Under the pieces are notes generated by a model. That model did no database searches. It was not told the DNA's origin and saw only the letters and a program-made list of their open reading frames with translations. A program made the translations under genes and the position numbers. 64,000 nucleotides of DNA. Source: UBA4416 sp040387555. GTDB taxonomy: Bacteria > Bacteroidota > Bacteroidia > B-17B0 > Aurantibacillaceae. Shown piece by piece: positions 34,567 through 44,442 of this stretch. The stretch covers positions 62,001-126,000 of the forward strand of contig JAZKDO010000005.1 of the NCBI GenBank assembly GCA_040387555.1, read 5' to 3'. Each line of letters starts with the position of its first letter. Within the stretch, counting starts at the first letter, position 1.

Positions 34567-35616
34567 ATGCAAAAAATTTTATTAGTATTTCTTGGGTTTT
34601 TATGTTTCACATTATCTGCTCAGGACACAGTCAAGATAAAAACTGCGCTAACCCCAGATCAGGAGGCGGAAAATGCCTATAACACCGGATTGGAACTGAT
34701 TGCTAAAAAAGATTATAATATGGCTATTGAGCAGTTTTCAAAAGCTATTTCATTAAAGCCCAATTTTGATAAGGCATTTTGCAGCAGAGGTTTTTCTAAG
34801 TATGAATCAAAATCCATTGAGGCTTCTATTGATGACTATAATAAAGCGATAGCTATTAATCCCCTGAATGTGGATGCATTGTTTGGAAAGGCACAAAGCT
34901 TTTATGCGGCCAATAAAAAAGATTCTTCCGTAACCTATTTGAGTAGAACTACATTTTTGGATGAGAAATATAGTAAAGCTTACTATTTAAGCGGTCAAAT
35001 CAATTTTGAGGCTGGTGATTACAAATATGCTATTACAGAATACGACAAAGCAATAGCTTCGAAATCTGATTATGCTTATGCTTATAATGATAGGGCCTCA
35101 GCGAAAAAACAGTTAGGTGACGATGCAGGAGCTATTGTTGATTACGAGAAAGCATTATCAATTGACCCTAAATTGTTTTTCGCCTATAACAACCTGGGTT
35201 CCTGTAAACGGAACAAAGGAGATAACGCGGGTGCATTAGAGGCTTACAATAAAGCGATCAGTTTGAAGTCAGATTATTACATCGCATTAAATAACAGGGG
35301 CACTGCAAAACTAAATCTCAATGATTTTGCCGGAGCGATTTCTGATTTTGATGCAGCGCTTAAACAAAAACCTAATTATACGTTATCAATGAATAATATG
35401 GCTTCAGTTTATATAAAAAAGAAAGACTACAAAGCAGCTTCTGACTGGGCAAATAAGGCGATACAGGTTGATTCAAAATTGGCTGCCGCTTATGTTAACC
35501 GTGGGATTGCCAAACAAATGCTGAAAGATGAAGAGGGAGCTTGTGCGGATTGGAAGAAGGCCTCTGAATTTGGAGCTGCCGAAGGAAAAAGATACACTTC
35601 TGGTTTCTGTGATTAA
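34567..35616 (+). CDS. Exported TPR-repeat protein
   Basis: 349 residues: signal peptide (~20 residues, LSAQ), then seven to eight tetratricopeptide repeats across residues ~35-345, many with AI(E/S)(Q/D)(F/Y)(S/D)KAI and AYNNLG/ALNNRG helices. TPRs form a scaffold for protein partners. It lies 42 bp before the PorE-like OmpA gene, so it may be co-transcribed and support the outer-membrane apparatus. Confidence 0.82.
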   Translation: MQKILLVFLGFLCFTLSAQDTVKIKTALTPDQEAENAYNTGLELIAKKDYNMAIEQFSKAISLKPNFDKAFCSRGFSKYESKSIEASIDDYNKAIAINPLNVDALFGKAQSFYAANKKDSSVTYLSRTTFLDEKYSKAYYLSGQINFEAGDYKYAITEYDKAIASKSDYAYAYNDRASAKKQLGDDAGAIVDYEKALSIDPKLFFAYNNLGSCKRNKGDNAGALEAYNKAISLKSDYYIALNNRGTAKLNLNDFAGAISDFDAALKQKPNYTLSMNNMASVYIKKKDYKAASDWANKAIQVDSKLAAAYVNRGIAKQMLKDEEGACADWKKASEFGAAEGKRYTSGFCD

Positions 35617-35658
35617 GTAACGTTTTAAATAATTTTTTACACACTTTAATTTTATAGT

Positions 35659-37809
35659 ATGCATACAATATTTAGATTAATAATCCTTCTGCTTTTTACA
35701 GGCTCAGTAGTTATTGCGCAAAACGTGGAGTTTGAAAAAGCTAATTTTCCTGATAAGAAAGATCAATTGAAGGAGGCCAAAAGAAGTCTGGATGATGGTA
35801 AAGAAGCTTTCGAGCTTGGAAAAAAAGAGTATGATTTCGTACTTGAAGGATATGTGAATAAAAATAAATATTATCCGGTGAGTCGCAAGGACTACCAACG
35901 TGCAGGTGATATTTATTTTAAACAAGCTCAGCCTTTATTAATGAAAGCACAGGAGTTTAATCCAAATAATGCGGAGTTAAATTATATGCTAGGAGTGATC
36001 AATTTTAACCTCAACCCTCAAGGCGAAGCGGCTTCTAAATATCTTGAAAAAGCAATTTCGTTGAATGGAAAAATTCCGGCAGATGCTGCTTATTTTGCAG
36101 GATGGGCATTTCAATTCCAATTAAAATGGGATGAGGCGATTAGATATTACCAACTATACCTGAATTTATTAAATGTAGATGCAAAAGAAAACGCTTTGGC
36201 GATTGAAGACGTTAATAAAAAAATTGCGGAATGTAAAGTTGGTAAAACAGAAATGGCTAATCCTCAGCGCATTTTTGTGGATAACCTTGGATCAAACATC
36301 AATACCGCTTACCCCGAATACAGTGCTTTTATTTCAGCTGATGAATCTATGATGGTTTTAACTGCACGAAGGGAGACTTCAACCGGGGGAAAACTGGATG
36401 AAGGGGATAATTGGCCTTTTGAAGATTTGTATCAGTCTTTTAAAGTAAATGGAAAATGGACTTCCGCACAGAACTTCGGACCATTAGTGAATAGTCCTGA
36501 ACATGATGCAACATCAGGTTTATCAAGCGATGGTACTACCATGTTTATTTTTAAATTTAAGGAAAAGGATGGTGGTGATATTTACCAAAGTAACCTGGTG
36601 GGAAACAGCTGGACAAAGCCTGAACATTTAAATAAAAATATTAATTCAAAATGGCATGAGTCTTCTGTGAGTTTGTCCTATGACTCAAAGAGGCTATATT
36701 TTATCAGTGACCGCGAAGGAAATTTAGGTGCCGGTGATATTTATTATTCGGATAAAGATGTGAAAGGGGAGTGGGGTCCGGCAGTGAACATAGGCGCGCC
36801 TTTAAATACAAAATATGGGGAGGAAGGGGTGTTTATACATCCTGACGGAAAAACTATTTACTTCAGTTCTAAAGGAAATAAAACCATGGGTGGTTATGAT
36901 GTGTTTAAATCTGTTTTTGAAAATGGAAAATGGAGTGAGCCGATCAACTTAGGTTATCCTTTAAATGGTCCGGATGATGATGTGTTTTTTGTAATCAGTG
37001 GAAGTGGTAATCACGGTTATTTTGCCTCCTCTAAACAAGGTGGTTATGGCGATAAAGATATTTACCGAATTACGTTTTTAGGGCCTGAAAAACCTCCGGT
37101 AACAATGAATGAGGATAATTTATTGGCGAGTGTGGCAGCCCCTGTAAGTGAATTTAAAGCAGAGAAAATTGTGAGTGCCGGCCCTAAGATGACCATCTTA
37201 AAAGGAGTGATATCAGATGCAAAAACACATCAGTTATTGGAAGCTGCTATAGAATTAATTGACAATACGCTAAATGAAGTGATAGCTACATTTAAATCAA
37301 ATAGTACTACTGGTAAATATTTAGTGTCCTTACCTTCTGGGAAAAACTATGGTATTGCTGTGAAGAAAGATGGTTATTTGTTTCATTCGGAAAATTTTGA
37401 CTTAAAAACTTCTGAAGAATTTCAGGAGGTAGAAAAAAACATTGAACTGAAACAAATTGAAGTGGGTCAATCTATTGTCTTAAAAAACATCTTCTTTGAT
37501 TTTGATAAGGCTACCATTCGCTCTGAATCGGCTAATGAATTAGATCGCTTAATTAAATTATTAACAGATAATCCTACCCTGAAAATTGAGTTGGGAAGTC
37601 ATACAGACAGCAAAGGAAGCGATGATTATAACCAGAAATTATCTCAGTCCCGATCCCAATCAGTGGTTACTTATTTAATTGGCAAAGGCATTTCAACTGA
37701 CCGTTTGGTTGCAAAAGGATATGGTGAAACTGCTCCCGTTGCTACCAATGACACTGAAGTCGGCCGTCAGGAAAACAGGAGAACGGATTTTAAAATTTTA
37801 AGTAAATAG
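35659..37809 (+). CDS. PorE-like OmpA-family protein with TPR, PD40 propeller and regulatory domain
   Basis: 716 residues. Signal peptide, N-terminal TPR-like helices (~85-200), a PD40/WD40-like beta-propeller (~215-480; for example SGLSSDGTTMFIFKFKEKDGGD, LSYDSKRLYFISDREGNLGAGDIYYS), a carboxypeptidase-regulatory-like beta domain (~510-600) and a C-terminal OmpA peptidoglycan-binding domain (FFDFDKATIRSESANELDR, SHTDSKGSDDYN). This order is that of PorE, a T9SS component anchored to the outer membrane and cell wall. T9SS cargo in this window fits. Ends at a strong terminator. Confidence 0.85.
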   Translation: MHTIFRLIILLLFTGSVVIAQNVEFEKANFPDKKDQLKEAKRSLDDGKEAFELGKKEYDFVLEGYVNKNKYYPVSRKDYQRAGDIYFKQAQPLLMKAQEFNPNNAELNYMLGVINFNLNPQGEAASKYLEKAISLNGKIPADAAYFAGWAFQFQLKWDEAIRYYQLYLNLLNVDAKENALAIEDVNKKIAECKVGKTEMANPQRIFVDNLGSNINTAYPEYSAFISADESMMVLTARRETSTGGKLDEGDNWPFEDLYQSFKVNGKWTSAQNFGPLVNSPEHDATSGLSSDGTTMFIFKFKEKDGGDIYQSNLVGNSWTKPEHLNKNINSKWHESSVSLSYDSKRLYFISDREGNLGAGDIYYSDKDVKGEWGPAVNIGAPLNTKYGEEGVFIHPDGKTIYFSSKGNKTMGGYDVFKSVFENGKWSEPINLGYPLNGPDDDVFFVISGSGNHGYFASSKQGGYGDKDIYRITFLGPEKPPVTMNEDNLLASVAAPVSEFKAEKIVSAGPKMTILKGVISDAKTHQLLEAAIELIDNTLNEVIATFKSNSTTGKYLVSLPSGKNYGIAVKKDGYLFHSENFDLKTSEEFQEVEKNIELKQIEVGQSIVLKNIFFDFDKATIRSESANELDRLIKLLTDNPTLKIELGSHTDSKGSDDYNQKLSQSRSQSVVTYLIGKGISTDRLVAKGYGETAPVATNDTEVGRQENRRTDFKILSK

Positions 37810-37827
37810 CTTTTGGAGCTTACATAT

Positions 37828-37866
37828 AAAATCCGGTTAGGTCTTAGAGTCTAACCGGATTTTTTT
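37828..37866 (+). terminator. Rho-independent terminator
   Basis: The stem AAATCCGGTTAG / CTAACCGGATTT with a 10-nt loop is followed by T7, after the PorE-like gene. The next 150 bp to 38017 are A+T-rich and hold only weak motifs. Confidence 0.9.
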
Positions 37867-38016
37867 GTGGGAAATGTGTAACATTAATTTTTCCAGGTGT
37901 GCTTATTATTGGTTGGTTTATCTTTAATATTGAAGCCTTCGTGATACTTATACGTATGGGGTTTGTTAGTGGCGTATAATTATTATATTAGTAGAGTAAA
38001 AAATTAAAAGTAACAT

Positions 38017-40845
38017 ATGGAACAATCAACAAAACCAAAAAAGAGCCTGGTTAAAAGAATTTTAAAATGGAGCGGAATTAGTTTTCTGATATTATTAATT
38101 CTTGTCATTGCTGCCCCGTTTATTTTTAAGGACAAAATTGTTCAGATTGTAAAAAAGGAAGCTAACAAAAGTTTAAATGCGAAAGTAGACTTTGGTGATT
38201 TTGATCTGACATTATTTAGTTCATTCCCGGATTTCCGATTTAAAATACAAAACGTAAGCGTTATTAATATTGCTCCCTTTGAAGGTGATACGCTTGCTTA
38301 TATTAAAGAACTGGCCATTGACTTGAATATAAAAAGCGTAATTAGTGGAGATAAATACCAGGTCAATTCCATTGTGATTGATCAAGCGAACATCAACGGG
38401 ATTGTAATGGTTGATGGAAAAGCTAACTGGGATATTGTGAAGCCGAGTGCAGATACACTTGCAACCACACCTGCTGATACCAGTGCTACTAAGTTTGCTT
38501 TGAAATTGAAATCCCTGAAAATAAAAAATACTAATATTAGTTACAACGACATGCAGGGCAACACGTCTGCTGTTTTAAAGGATTTTAATTATACCATGAG
38601 TGGTGATTTTACTCAGGATGTATTTGTGTTAAGTAATTTGCTGGAAATTGCAGAGACCTCGGTTAGTACGGGTGGTGTTGGATACCTAAATAAAGTGAAA
38701 GCACGCTTCAAAGCTGATTTGGATATGGATATGCCAAATATGAAATTTGCGTTTAAAGAGAATGAATTAAGCTTGAATGATCTGGCATTAAGCTTTGATG
38801 GTTTTGTTTCGATGCCAAAAGAAGATATCACAATGGATATGAAATTCGGTGCTAAGCAAACGGAATTCAAATCTATTCTCTCGTTAATTCCAAGTGTGTA
38901 TTCAAAAGATTTTAAAGATGTACAAACTTCCGGTAAACTAACGCTTGATGGTTTTGCAAAGGGTACTATGCATAGTGAAAAAGACAGTACTAAAAATACG
39001 TATCCAAGTTTCGATTTAAAATTGTTGATTGCTGATGCAATGTTCAAATACCCATCCTTACCTAAATCCGTTAACAATATTAATATTGATGTGCATGTGG
39101 CGAATCCAAAAAATTATCTGGATGCTACAATAATTGATGTTAATAAATTTCATTTAGAAATGGCAGGTAACCCAATCAATATGTGGGCTCATGTGAAAAC
39201 ACCGATTTCTGATCCGGATCTTTCTGCGGAGGTTAAGGGAACTATAAATCTGGCTTCGGTAAAAGAATTTATCCCAATGGAAAAAGGGGATGAGATGAGT
39301 GGTGTTGTGAAAGCGGATATCACAGCAGCTGGCCGTATGAGTAGTCTAGATAAAAAAGAATACGATAAATTTAAAATGAGTGGAAGTTTGGAGATCGACA
39401 AGATGAATTATAAAACAACTACTCTTCCTTATGATGTGATGCTGAATATGATGAAATTGAATTTCACTAATCAATATGTTGAGCTGTCTGTTTTTGATGC
39501 TTTGATGGGTAAATCAGATATCCGTGCAAATGGAAAGATTGAAAATTTCATGCAGTATGTATTTAAGGATTCACTCATAAAAGGAGCTTTTAATATTCAG
39601 TCGAACCTTATAGACTTGAACCAGTTAATGAGTTCTACTGCTTCTTCAACAACCGCTGCTCCTACAGCTGCAGATACCGCGGCGATGACCGTTGTTGAAG
39701 TGCCAGGTAATATAGATTTCATTTTGAATGCTAATTTAACCAAGGTGTTATACGACAACCTGGTGATTGATAATATGGCTGGTAACATTGTGGTACGTCA
39801 GAGAAAAGTGAATATGACAGATTTGAAATTGGGTTTGTTAGGAGGTTCGGTTTTAATGAATGGATATTATGAGACAATGAATCCAAAGAAGCCAACGGTA
39901 AATATGAATTTTAAGGTGGATAATTTTGATATCCAAAAAACATTTGCAGCGTTTAATACTGTACAAAAGATTGCGCCTATGGGGCAATATGCAAAAGGTA
40001 TGTTCACGGCAACTCTCGAAAATTTTAAGACTGATCTTGATACAAAAATGTCCCCGATATTATCCACCTTGCACGGGAATGGTGTGTTTAAAACCAGCAG
40101 TGTTTCTATTGGTGGTTTTCCTCCTTTTATGAAATTAGGTGAGGCTCTCAAAATTGAACAGTTAAAGAATTTAACGATTCAGAATGTCGTGGCTGAATAT
40201 GAATTCAAAGACGGCCGTGTTAGTTTAAGAAGTCCGGTGAAAGTAAAAATTGATAAAATAAATGCGGAAATCACTGGTTCAACCGGTTTTGATCAAACAA
40301 TTGATTATAACTGGAAAATGGATGTGCCAACAGACATGTTCGGAGCACAGGCCAGTTCAATGGTTTCAGGATTACTTGGACAGGCAAATGCGGCAGCGGG
40401 AACAAATGTATCAATGCCTAAGAGCGTAAAAGTGAACGTTGGATTTGGAGGAACGGTAATGAAACCTACAGTTAAAACAGGCATGAAGAATGATAGGAAA
40501 TCAGGAACAGATGCCGTAAAGGAGCAGGTAGTTGGTGCGGTGAAAGATAAAGCGAATGAAGAAGCTCAAAAAATATTAGCGGATGCTCAGGCACAGGTTG
40601 ATAAAATTAAAGCAGAAGCACAAGTTGCATCTGATAAAATTAAAACAGAAGGATATGCTGCTGCCGATAAGCAAGTGGAAGATGTGAAAAATCCTCTGGC
40701 GAAAATTGCTGCTAAAAAAGTAGCAGAAGGTGCTAAAAAAGAAGTAGACAAGCAGGCTCAAAAAGTATTGGACGAAGCAGAAGTGCGTAGTCAAAAAATA
40801 CTGGAAGACGCCAAAACAAAAAGCGCTGCTGCGGCAGGAAAATAG
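38017..40845 (+). CDS. AsmA-family protein with a coiled-coil C-terminus
   Basis: 942 residues. One N-terminal transmembrane helix (~18-35), then a long periplasmic AsmA-like part with repeated beta modules (NINGIVMVDGKANWDIVKP, NFKVDNFDIQKTFAAFN, ENFKTDLDTKMSPILSTLHGNG) as in AsmA/TamB-related bridges that help move lipids to the outer membrane. A Thr/Ala linker occurs near residue 545. The last ~110 residues form an Ala/Lys coiled coil with repeats such as AQAQVDKIKAEAQ. Not the full AsmA length class, and function is inferred from family. Confidence 0.8.
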   Translation: MEQSTKPKKSLVKRILKWSGISFLILLILVIAAPFIFKDKIVQIVKKEANKSLNAKVDFGDFDLTLFSSFPDFRFKIQNVSVINIAPFEGDTLAYIKELAIDLNIKSVISGDKYQVNSIVIDQANINGIVMVDGKANWDIVKPSADTLATTPADTSATKFALKLKSLKIKNTNISYNDMQGNTSAVLKDFNYTMSGDFTQDVFVLSNLLEIAETSVSTGGVGYLNKVKARFKADLDMDMPNMKFAFKENELSLNDLALSFDGFVSMPKEDITMDMKFGAKQTEFKSILSLIPSVYSKDFKDVQTSGKLTLDGFAKGTMHSEKDSTKNTYPSFDLKLLIADAMFKYPSLPKSVNNINIDVHVANPKNYLDATIIDVNKFHLEMAGNPINMWAHVKTPISDPDLSAEVKGTINLASVKEFIPMEKGDEMSGVVKADITAAGRMSSLDKKEYDKFKMSGSLEIDKMNYKTTTLPYDVMLNMMKLNFTNQYVELSVFDALMGKSDIRANGKIENFMQYVFKDSLIKGAFNIQSNLIDLNQLMSSTASSTTAAPTAADTAAMTVVEVPGNIDFILNANLTKVLYDNLVIDNMAGNIVVRQRKVNMTDLKLGLLGGSVLMNGYYETMNPKKPTVNMNFKVDNFDIQKTFAAFNTVQKIAPMGQYAKGMFTATLENFKTDLDTKMSPILSTLHGNGVFKTSSVSIGGFPPFMKLGEALKIEQLKNLTIQNVVAEYEFKDGRVSLRSPVKVKIDKINAEITGSTGFDQTIDYNWKMDVPTDMFGAQASSMVSGLLGQANAAAGTNVSMPKSVKVNVGFGGTVMKPTVKTGMKNDRKSGTDAVKEQVVGAVKDKANEEAQKILADAQAQVDKIKAEAQVASDKIKTEGYAAADKQVEDVKNPLAKIAAKKVAEGAKKEVDKQAQKVLDEAEVRSQKILEDAKTKSAAAAGK

Positions 40846-40861
40846 AAAAAAATAGTTTATT

Positions 40862-40893
40862 AAAAACGCCGCAGAATTTCTGCGGCGTTTTTT
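40862..40893 (+). terminator. Rho-independent terminator
   Basis: The stem AAAACGCCGCAG / CTGCGGCGTTTT with a 5-nt loop and T-run, just after the AsmA-like gene. Confidence 0.92.
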
Positions 40894-40950
40894 GTTTTCT
40901 TAAGTTTATATAAGTCAAAACGAACTATAGGGTCTTATATTTATAATGGT

Positions 40951-41382
40951 ATGTCTGAGAATAAAAGAATATATAAAGCCCTGATCATGAATGATTATGA
41001 GGGTGCTCCATATGCTGAGTGGATCAAGACTGGCCATAAGACTATTGAAACAAGAACACGCGCTTTTTCTTACCGTGGAGATCTGGTTATCTGTTGTGGC
41101 AAAACCAATTCTGTTTCTGAAAACGCAGGTAAGGCATTATGCATTGTGGAGCTATGGAAAATACGCGACTTGAAAAAAGGTGATGAAGAGGCAGCTGGTG
41201 TACGTTATCGTCCTGAAATTAAGGCTTTTTTGTTTAGAAACTGGCGACATTTCAGTCGTGATTTTGAATTTTCACCACAACGTGTTAGAGGTGCATGGCA
41301 AAGTATTTTTGAAATTTCAATTCCCGATGATGTAAAGATTATCCCTCGTCCGGATATTTTACCATTTCAGGAAAAAGAATAG
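40951..41382 (+). CDS. ASCH-domain protein
   Basis: 143 residues with the ASCH (PUA-like) signature: YAEWIKTGHKTIETRT, GDLVICCGK and VELWKIRDLKKGDEE. ASCH domains bind RNA or modified nucleosides; this version is single-domain and cytosolic. The annotated start is the ATG at 40951; it overlaps no neighbour and may be monocistronic. Confidence 0.85.
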   Translation: MSENKRIYKALIMNDYEGAPYAEWIKTGHKTIETRTRAFSYRGDLVICCGKTNSVSENAGKALCIVELWKIRDLKKGDEEAAGVRYRPEIKAFLFRNWRHFSRDFEFSPQRVRGAWQSIFEISIPDDVKIIPRPDILPFQEKE

Positions 41383-41421
41383 CTGTTTCCAATTCAATAA
41401 AATTATTTTCTCAGAAAAAAA

Positions 41422-42897
41422 TTATTCTTTTTGCCTTTTGCCTTCTTTAAAGGACTCTTTTAAGCAACGTCCTCGCGGTTCATCACTTTCATATAAAACT
41501 ATACTGGAGTGCAGGAATTTAGCTGCCTCTCCTGAATCGTTCACTTTTATTGCACTGCGAGCTAACATTTCTAATTCAAAATCTGTTAATACATTTTTTC
41601 TAATGCCAGATTCTTTCCATTGAGATAAAAGCCTACAACCTTTTGTTATTGCTCTGGCCAATGAGAGCGCATCAAGTATCGCCTGATTGGCTCCTTGCCC
41701 TTTGAATGGACTCATTGGATGAGCTGCATCACCGATCAGAGTTACCGGCCCTCCTTTCTCTAGCCATTCTGATTTGAGTAATTCCCGATCATACACCGGG
41801 TACCCGGAAATTTGAGCTTCCATAGTTGCCGCTAAAATCTGAGGAATGGGATCGTGCCACTGACATCTTCGGCAAGCTTGTTTTTTGAGCGCCTGTGCTC
41901 CTTCAGCACTCAGTGCCTTTGCCTCTTTTTCTGACAATGGAAAGCTCAGTTGCCACATAATAGAGTCTGACGCATATGGCATCATATAAATTCGTTCATT
42001 GCCATTTGCTGTTTGAAAAACAGTGGCCGAATCCAGCAAAGAACTTTCTAAACCTTTGAGCGCACTTAGCGGACAAATACCCAATATAACAATGCAACCC
42101 AGGTATCGTAAAGGGTTAATTTCTTCACCAATCAATAATCTGCGTACCGCACTTCGAATACCATCTGCTCCAACGAACAGATCCGCTCTTGCACTCTTCA
42201 TTTTGCCGTTTACTTGAAAATTCAAATCCACGCCTCCTTTTTCACTTTCTTTAAAACTTATCAAATGGTGTCCCCACTGTATCATATCCTTCCCGCCAAG
42301 TTGCTCAAGCAAGGCTAAGCGCAAAGCCTGACGCGAGATATGAATATTAGTCCGCTTCTGTGTTTTCGTGCCAGAGTGTACTCGGTTTCTCATTCCCCAT
42401 TCACCAATCAGTTTTCCTTCAGTTGTATGAACCACATGTCGTGTTGAAATCACGCCTTCTTTTAAAGAAAAAACACCCAATCCCTCAATCGCCTTACTGG
42501 CTTGTTGCAAAGTGAGTCCATAGCCCTGCGAACGATCATCAAAATTGCTATCGCGCTCGTAAAGGGTAAATGGTATGCCGCGGTGCAAACAAGCCACCGC
42601 CAGAGCCACACCTCCGATGCCACCGCCAATAATTGCAACGTTCGGGTAGTTGTGGTTATCGACTACAGGATCATTGGCAGAGGTTACCAATCCGGATCCA
42701 CCACAGTTCAAACATGAAGTTAGATGACTCTTAGGACGAATCGGAGCCGGTCCTTCGCCTTTCGTTTTTTCGAATTGATCCAATGCAATCTGATACTGGA
42801 GTCGTACCTGCTTACGAAGTCTCTGCTTTTTTTTGCCACTTCCTTCACATTCCGGACAGATCGTCCAGCAATCCTTTTTATTTTCTACCGTTTTCAC
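41422..42897 (-). CDS. FAD-dependent monooxygenase with N-terminal DnaJ-like cysteine module
   Basis: 491 residues. Residues ~10-70 hold two CxxCxGxG units (CPECEGSG with C14/C17, CLNCGGSG with C62/C65) like half of a DnaJ zinc finger, enough for one zinc. The rest is a PHBH-type flavin monooxygenase: GGGIGG near 91-96, YERD, VGADGIRSAVRR and GDAAHPMSPFKGQGANQA. It probably hydroxylates an aromatic-like substrate. The gene seems G+C-richer than its neighbours by eye and is flanked by gaps of 40 and 165 bp; horizontal origin is possible. Fusion noted. Confidence 0.85.
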   Translation of the reverse strand: MKTVENKKDCWTICPECEGSGKKKQRLRKQVRLQYQIALDQFEKTKGEGPAPIRPKSHLTSCLNCGGSGLVTSANDPVVDNHNYPNVAIIGGGIGGVALAVACLHRGIPFTLYERDSNFDDRSQGYGLTLQQASKAIEGLGVFSLKEGVISTRHVVHTTEGKLIGEWGMRNRVHSGTKTQKRTNIHISRQALRLALLEQLGGKDMIQWGHHLISFKESEKGGVDLNFQVNGKMKSARADLFVGADGIRSAVRRLLIGEEINPLRYLGCIVILGICPLSALKGLESSLLDSATVFQTANGNERIYMMPYASDSIMWQLSFPLSEKEAKALSAEGAQALKKQACRRCQWHDPIPQILAATMEAQISGYPVYDRELLKSEWLEKGGPVTLIGDAAHPMSPFKGQGANQAILDALSLARAITKGCRLLSQWKESGIRKNVLTDFELEMLARSAIKVNDSGEAAKFLHSSIVLYESDEPRGRCLKESFKEGKRQKE

Positions 42898-43062
42898 TCT
42901 TTACCTTGTCTTGATTCTAAAAGGATAGTCTACGATCCCCTCTGACAAAGATAGAATGTTTGAAGTATTTACAATGCAAGGTCCAAGTGCAATTGGAAAT
43001 TTTAATCGCGTGTAATAACCGAAGCTGAAGTTTCGGAGCGAATTGTTATCAGTTAATGTTTA

Positions 43063-43506
43063 TCAATGATTGTCCTTATTATTATCTTCCTTTCGAACAA
43101 ACGAGCAGTCCGAATCAAAAATAAAATCTTCGCGCCCAACTAATGCTTCGTAAGTAACTTTACCATTGGCATCTGTAATTTTAGAAGTATCTTTTATTTT
43201 TTTTCCTGGCATATTGGTGGCAATATAGTCTGCCACGGCTTTGGGTAAATCCGTTTTTTTTATTTCAACTTCTGAGGAAATAAAGCGACCATTCCTGTCA
43301 TAAGATGCAGAAGTTTCCACGTTGTTTAGTTCAAACACAGCTTCGTAATTAGTGTCTTCTTTTTCCCACGATTCAACTTTTGCGTTGGGATATTGTTTAT
43401 TGAAAGCCTCTTTTACAGTAGCAGGTACTTTTGCTTGTTTTATTTTTTGAGCATTTGCATAGTTGAGGCTTAAGCCTAAGGTCAGTATGGTGAATAAGGT
43501 TCTCAT
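43063..43506 (-). CDS. Exported PepSY-like (DUF2874) protein
   Basis: 147 residues. Signal peptide ending NYANAQ, then two PepSY-like repeats: AFNKQYPNAKVESWEKEDTNYEAVFE and ADYIATNMPGKKIKDTSKITDANGKVTYEALV. Such beta-lactamase-inhibitor-like domains are exported in Bacteroidota and may modulate envelope partners. The tail is acidic/basic (RKEDNNKDNH). A 185-bp A+T-rich gap (43507-43691) precedes the decayed region. Confidence 0.85.
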   Translation of the reverse strand: MRTLFTILTLGLSLNYANAQKIKQAKVPATVKEAFNKQYPNAKVESWEKEDTNYEAVFELNNVETSASYDRNGRFISSEVEIKKTDLPKAVADYIATNMPGKKIKDTSKITDANGKVTYEALVGREDFIFDSDCSFVRKEDNNKDNH

Positions 43507-43691
43507 GTTCGATTGATCTAGAAATGTAATACAAAAATAGAATAATAAAGCAGGTTCATACTTTCACTTATTTCACTTCTTCGACGGTTGTGCTAATACC
43601 TTCTTTTTTATGTAAGAGATCTGAAATCACAATAGCGGTCGTTATGAAAAAATGTTGCAAAAAATACAAGGTGTGCTTGATTCAGTTACGT

Positions 43692-44020
43692 TTATAATAA
43701 TTCCCTATTGATCGTGTAACCAATCCCTTTGGTTGTTTTGATTATATCATTCCCCAACCTTCTGCGTATATTTCTAATGTGCATATCGATTGCATGGCTG
43801 TTCTACAAAAAATTAGGATTTTTCTCAGTTTCTGATGTTTGTTGTGTTTTATTAAATAGACACTTTGATCAGGTTTACATTTTTATGTTTAAATAAGTGT
43901 TCCAGATCGTTCACTGATTTTGCAAAAGATGCTTTGTACGGCTTTTCTTCCAAAACTCCTTCGTTTTTTTATTGACAATTCGGAGTTCGAACAAATGATG
44001 ATATGGAAGGGATGGAGCAT
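43692..44020 (-). pseudogene. Decayed OmpR-family response regulator, internal deletion and frameshift
   Basis: Remnant of a paralogue of the intact regulator at 46597-47289. The N-terminal part reads HPFHIIICSNSELSIKK, then after a +1 shift LLEEKPYKASFAK, matching PFNILICSNTETSIKK and LEEKQYKVFFATS. The middle (about 140 residues) is gone. The C-terminal end reads NSHAIDMHIRNIRRRLGNDI, then IIKTTKGIGYTINRELL with its own stop at 43692-43694; it is cut by TAG at 43803-43805 on the upstream side. It cannot make a working protein. Confidence 0.85.
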
Positions 44021-44030
44021 TGATATAAAA

Positions 44031-44057
44031 AAGGGCAGGGACATTGTCCGTGCCCTT
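44031..44057 (-). terminator. Hairpin shared with the intact locus
   Basis: A 12-bp stem with one mismatch (AAGGGCAGGGAC / GTCCGTGCCCTT) lies between the two remnants. Its arm GTCCGTGCCCTTAGTT also occurs at the intact pair (47299-47324), so the terminator was copied along with the genes. Confidence 0.7.
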
Positions 44058-44063
44058 AGTTGT

Positions 44064-44215
44064 TTAAAATTGGTGAGTGATGATTATTTTTTTGTTTCTT
44101 TAGCACCTTCATATTCAATGATACATAATAGATGCCACTTGAAAAATCACCTTGATCATATGCTTTCCTTTTTCTCATTCATTTCCTTCCCAGAACCAGT
44201 CCTGTAAACTTTACA
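44064..44215 (-). pseudogene. Remnant of a T9SS type A sorting domain (decayed surface protein)
   Basis: On the minus strand the residues VLGRK, MNEKKES, GDFSSGIYYVSLN and, after a frame change, GAKETKKIIITHQF precede a stop at 44064. They line up with NFSSGIYTISL and LKETKKLIISH at the end of the T9SS protein at 47339. Only the C-terminal ~45 residues remain, with frameshifts. The 227 bp to 44442 hold no gene; a bulged hairpin lies at 44394-44419. Confidence 0.8.
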
Positions 44216-44442
44216 TAAAAAAATGCACTTTTTATTTTATGTTATCTTAATGGTTTCTACACGATAACTTTTCTTTTGTGTTTTACTTTTATTGCAGAAT
44301 AAAAATCAAACATTATTCTATAAAGTGATCAGCCTAAAGGAGCCCTTCGATTAAGAAACGGAACAATCCGAAACCGCTTTATCAATTAAAGTTCATGAAA
44401 ATCATCAGTTGATTTCATGTAAAAATTATTAAAACAGATAAA

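Noticed and set aside
43920..44207. 95-residue plus-strand ORF
   Set aside because: It is antisense to the decayed regulator and sorting-domain remnants, whose residues match a known paralogue.
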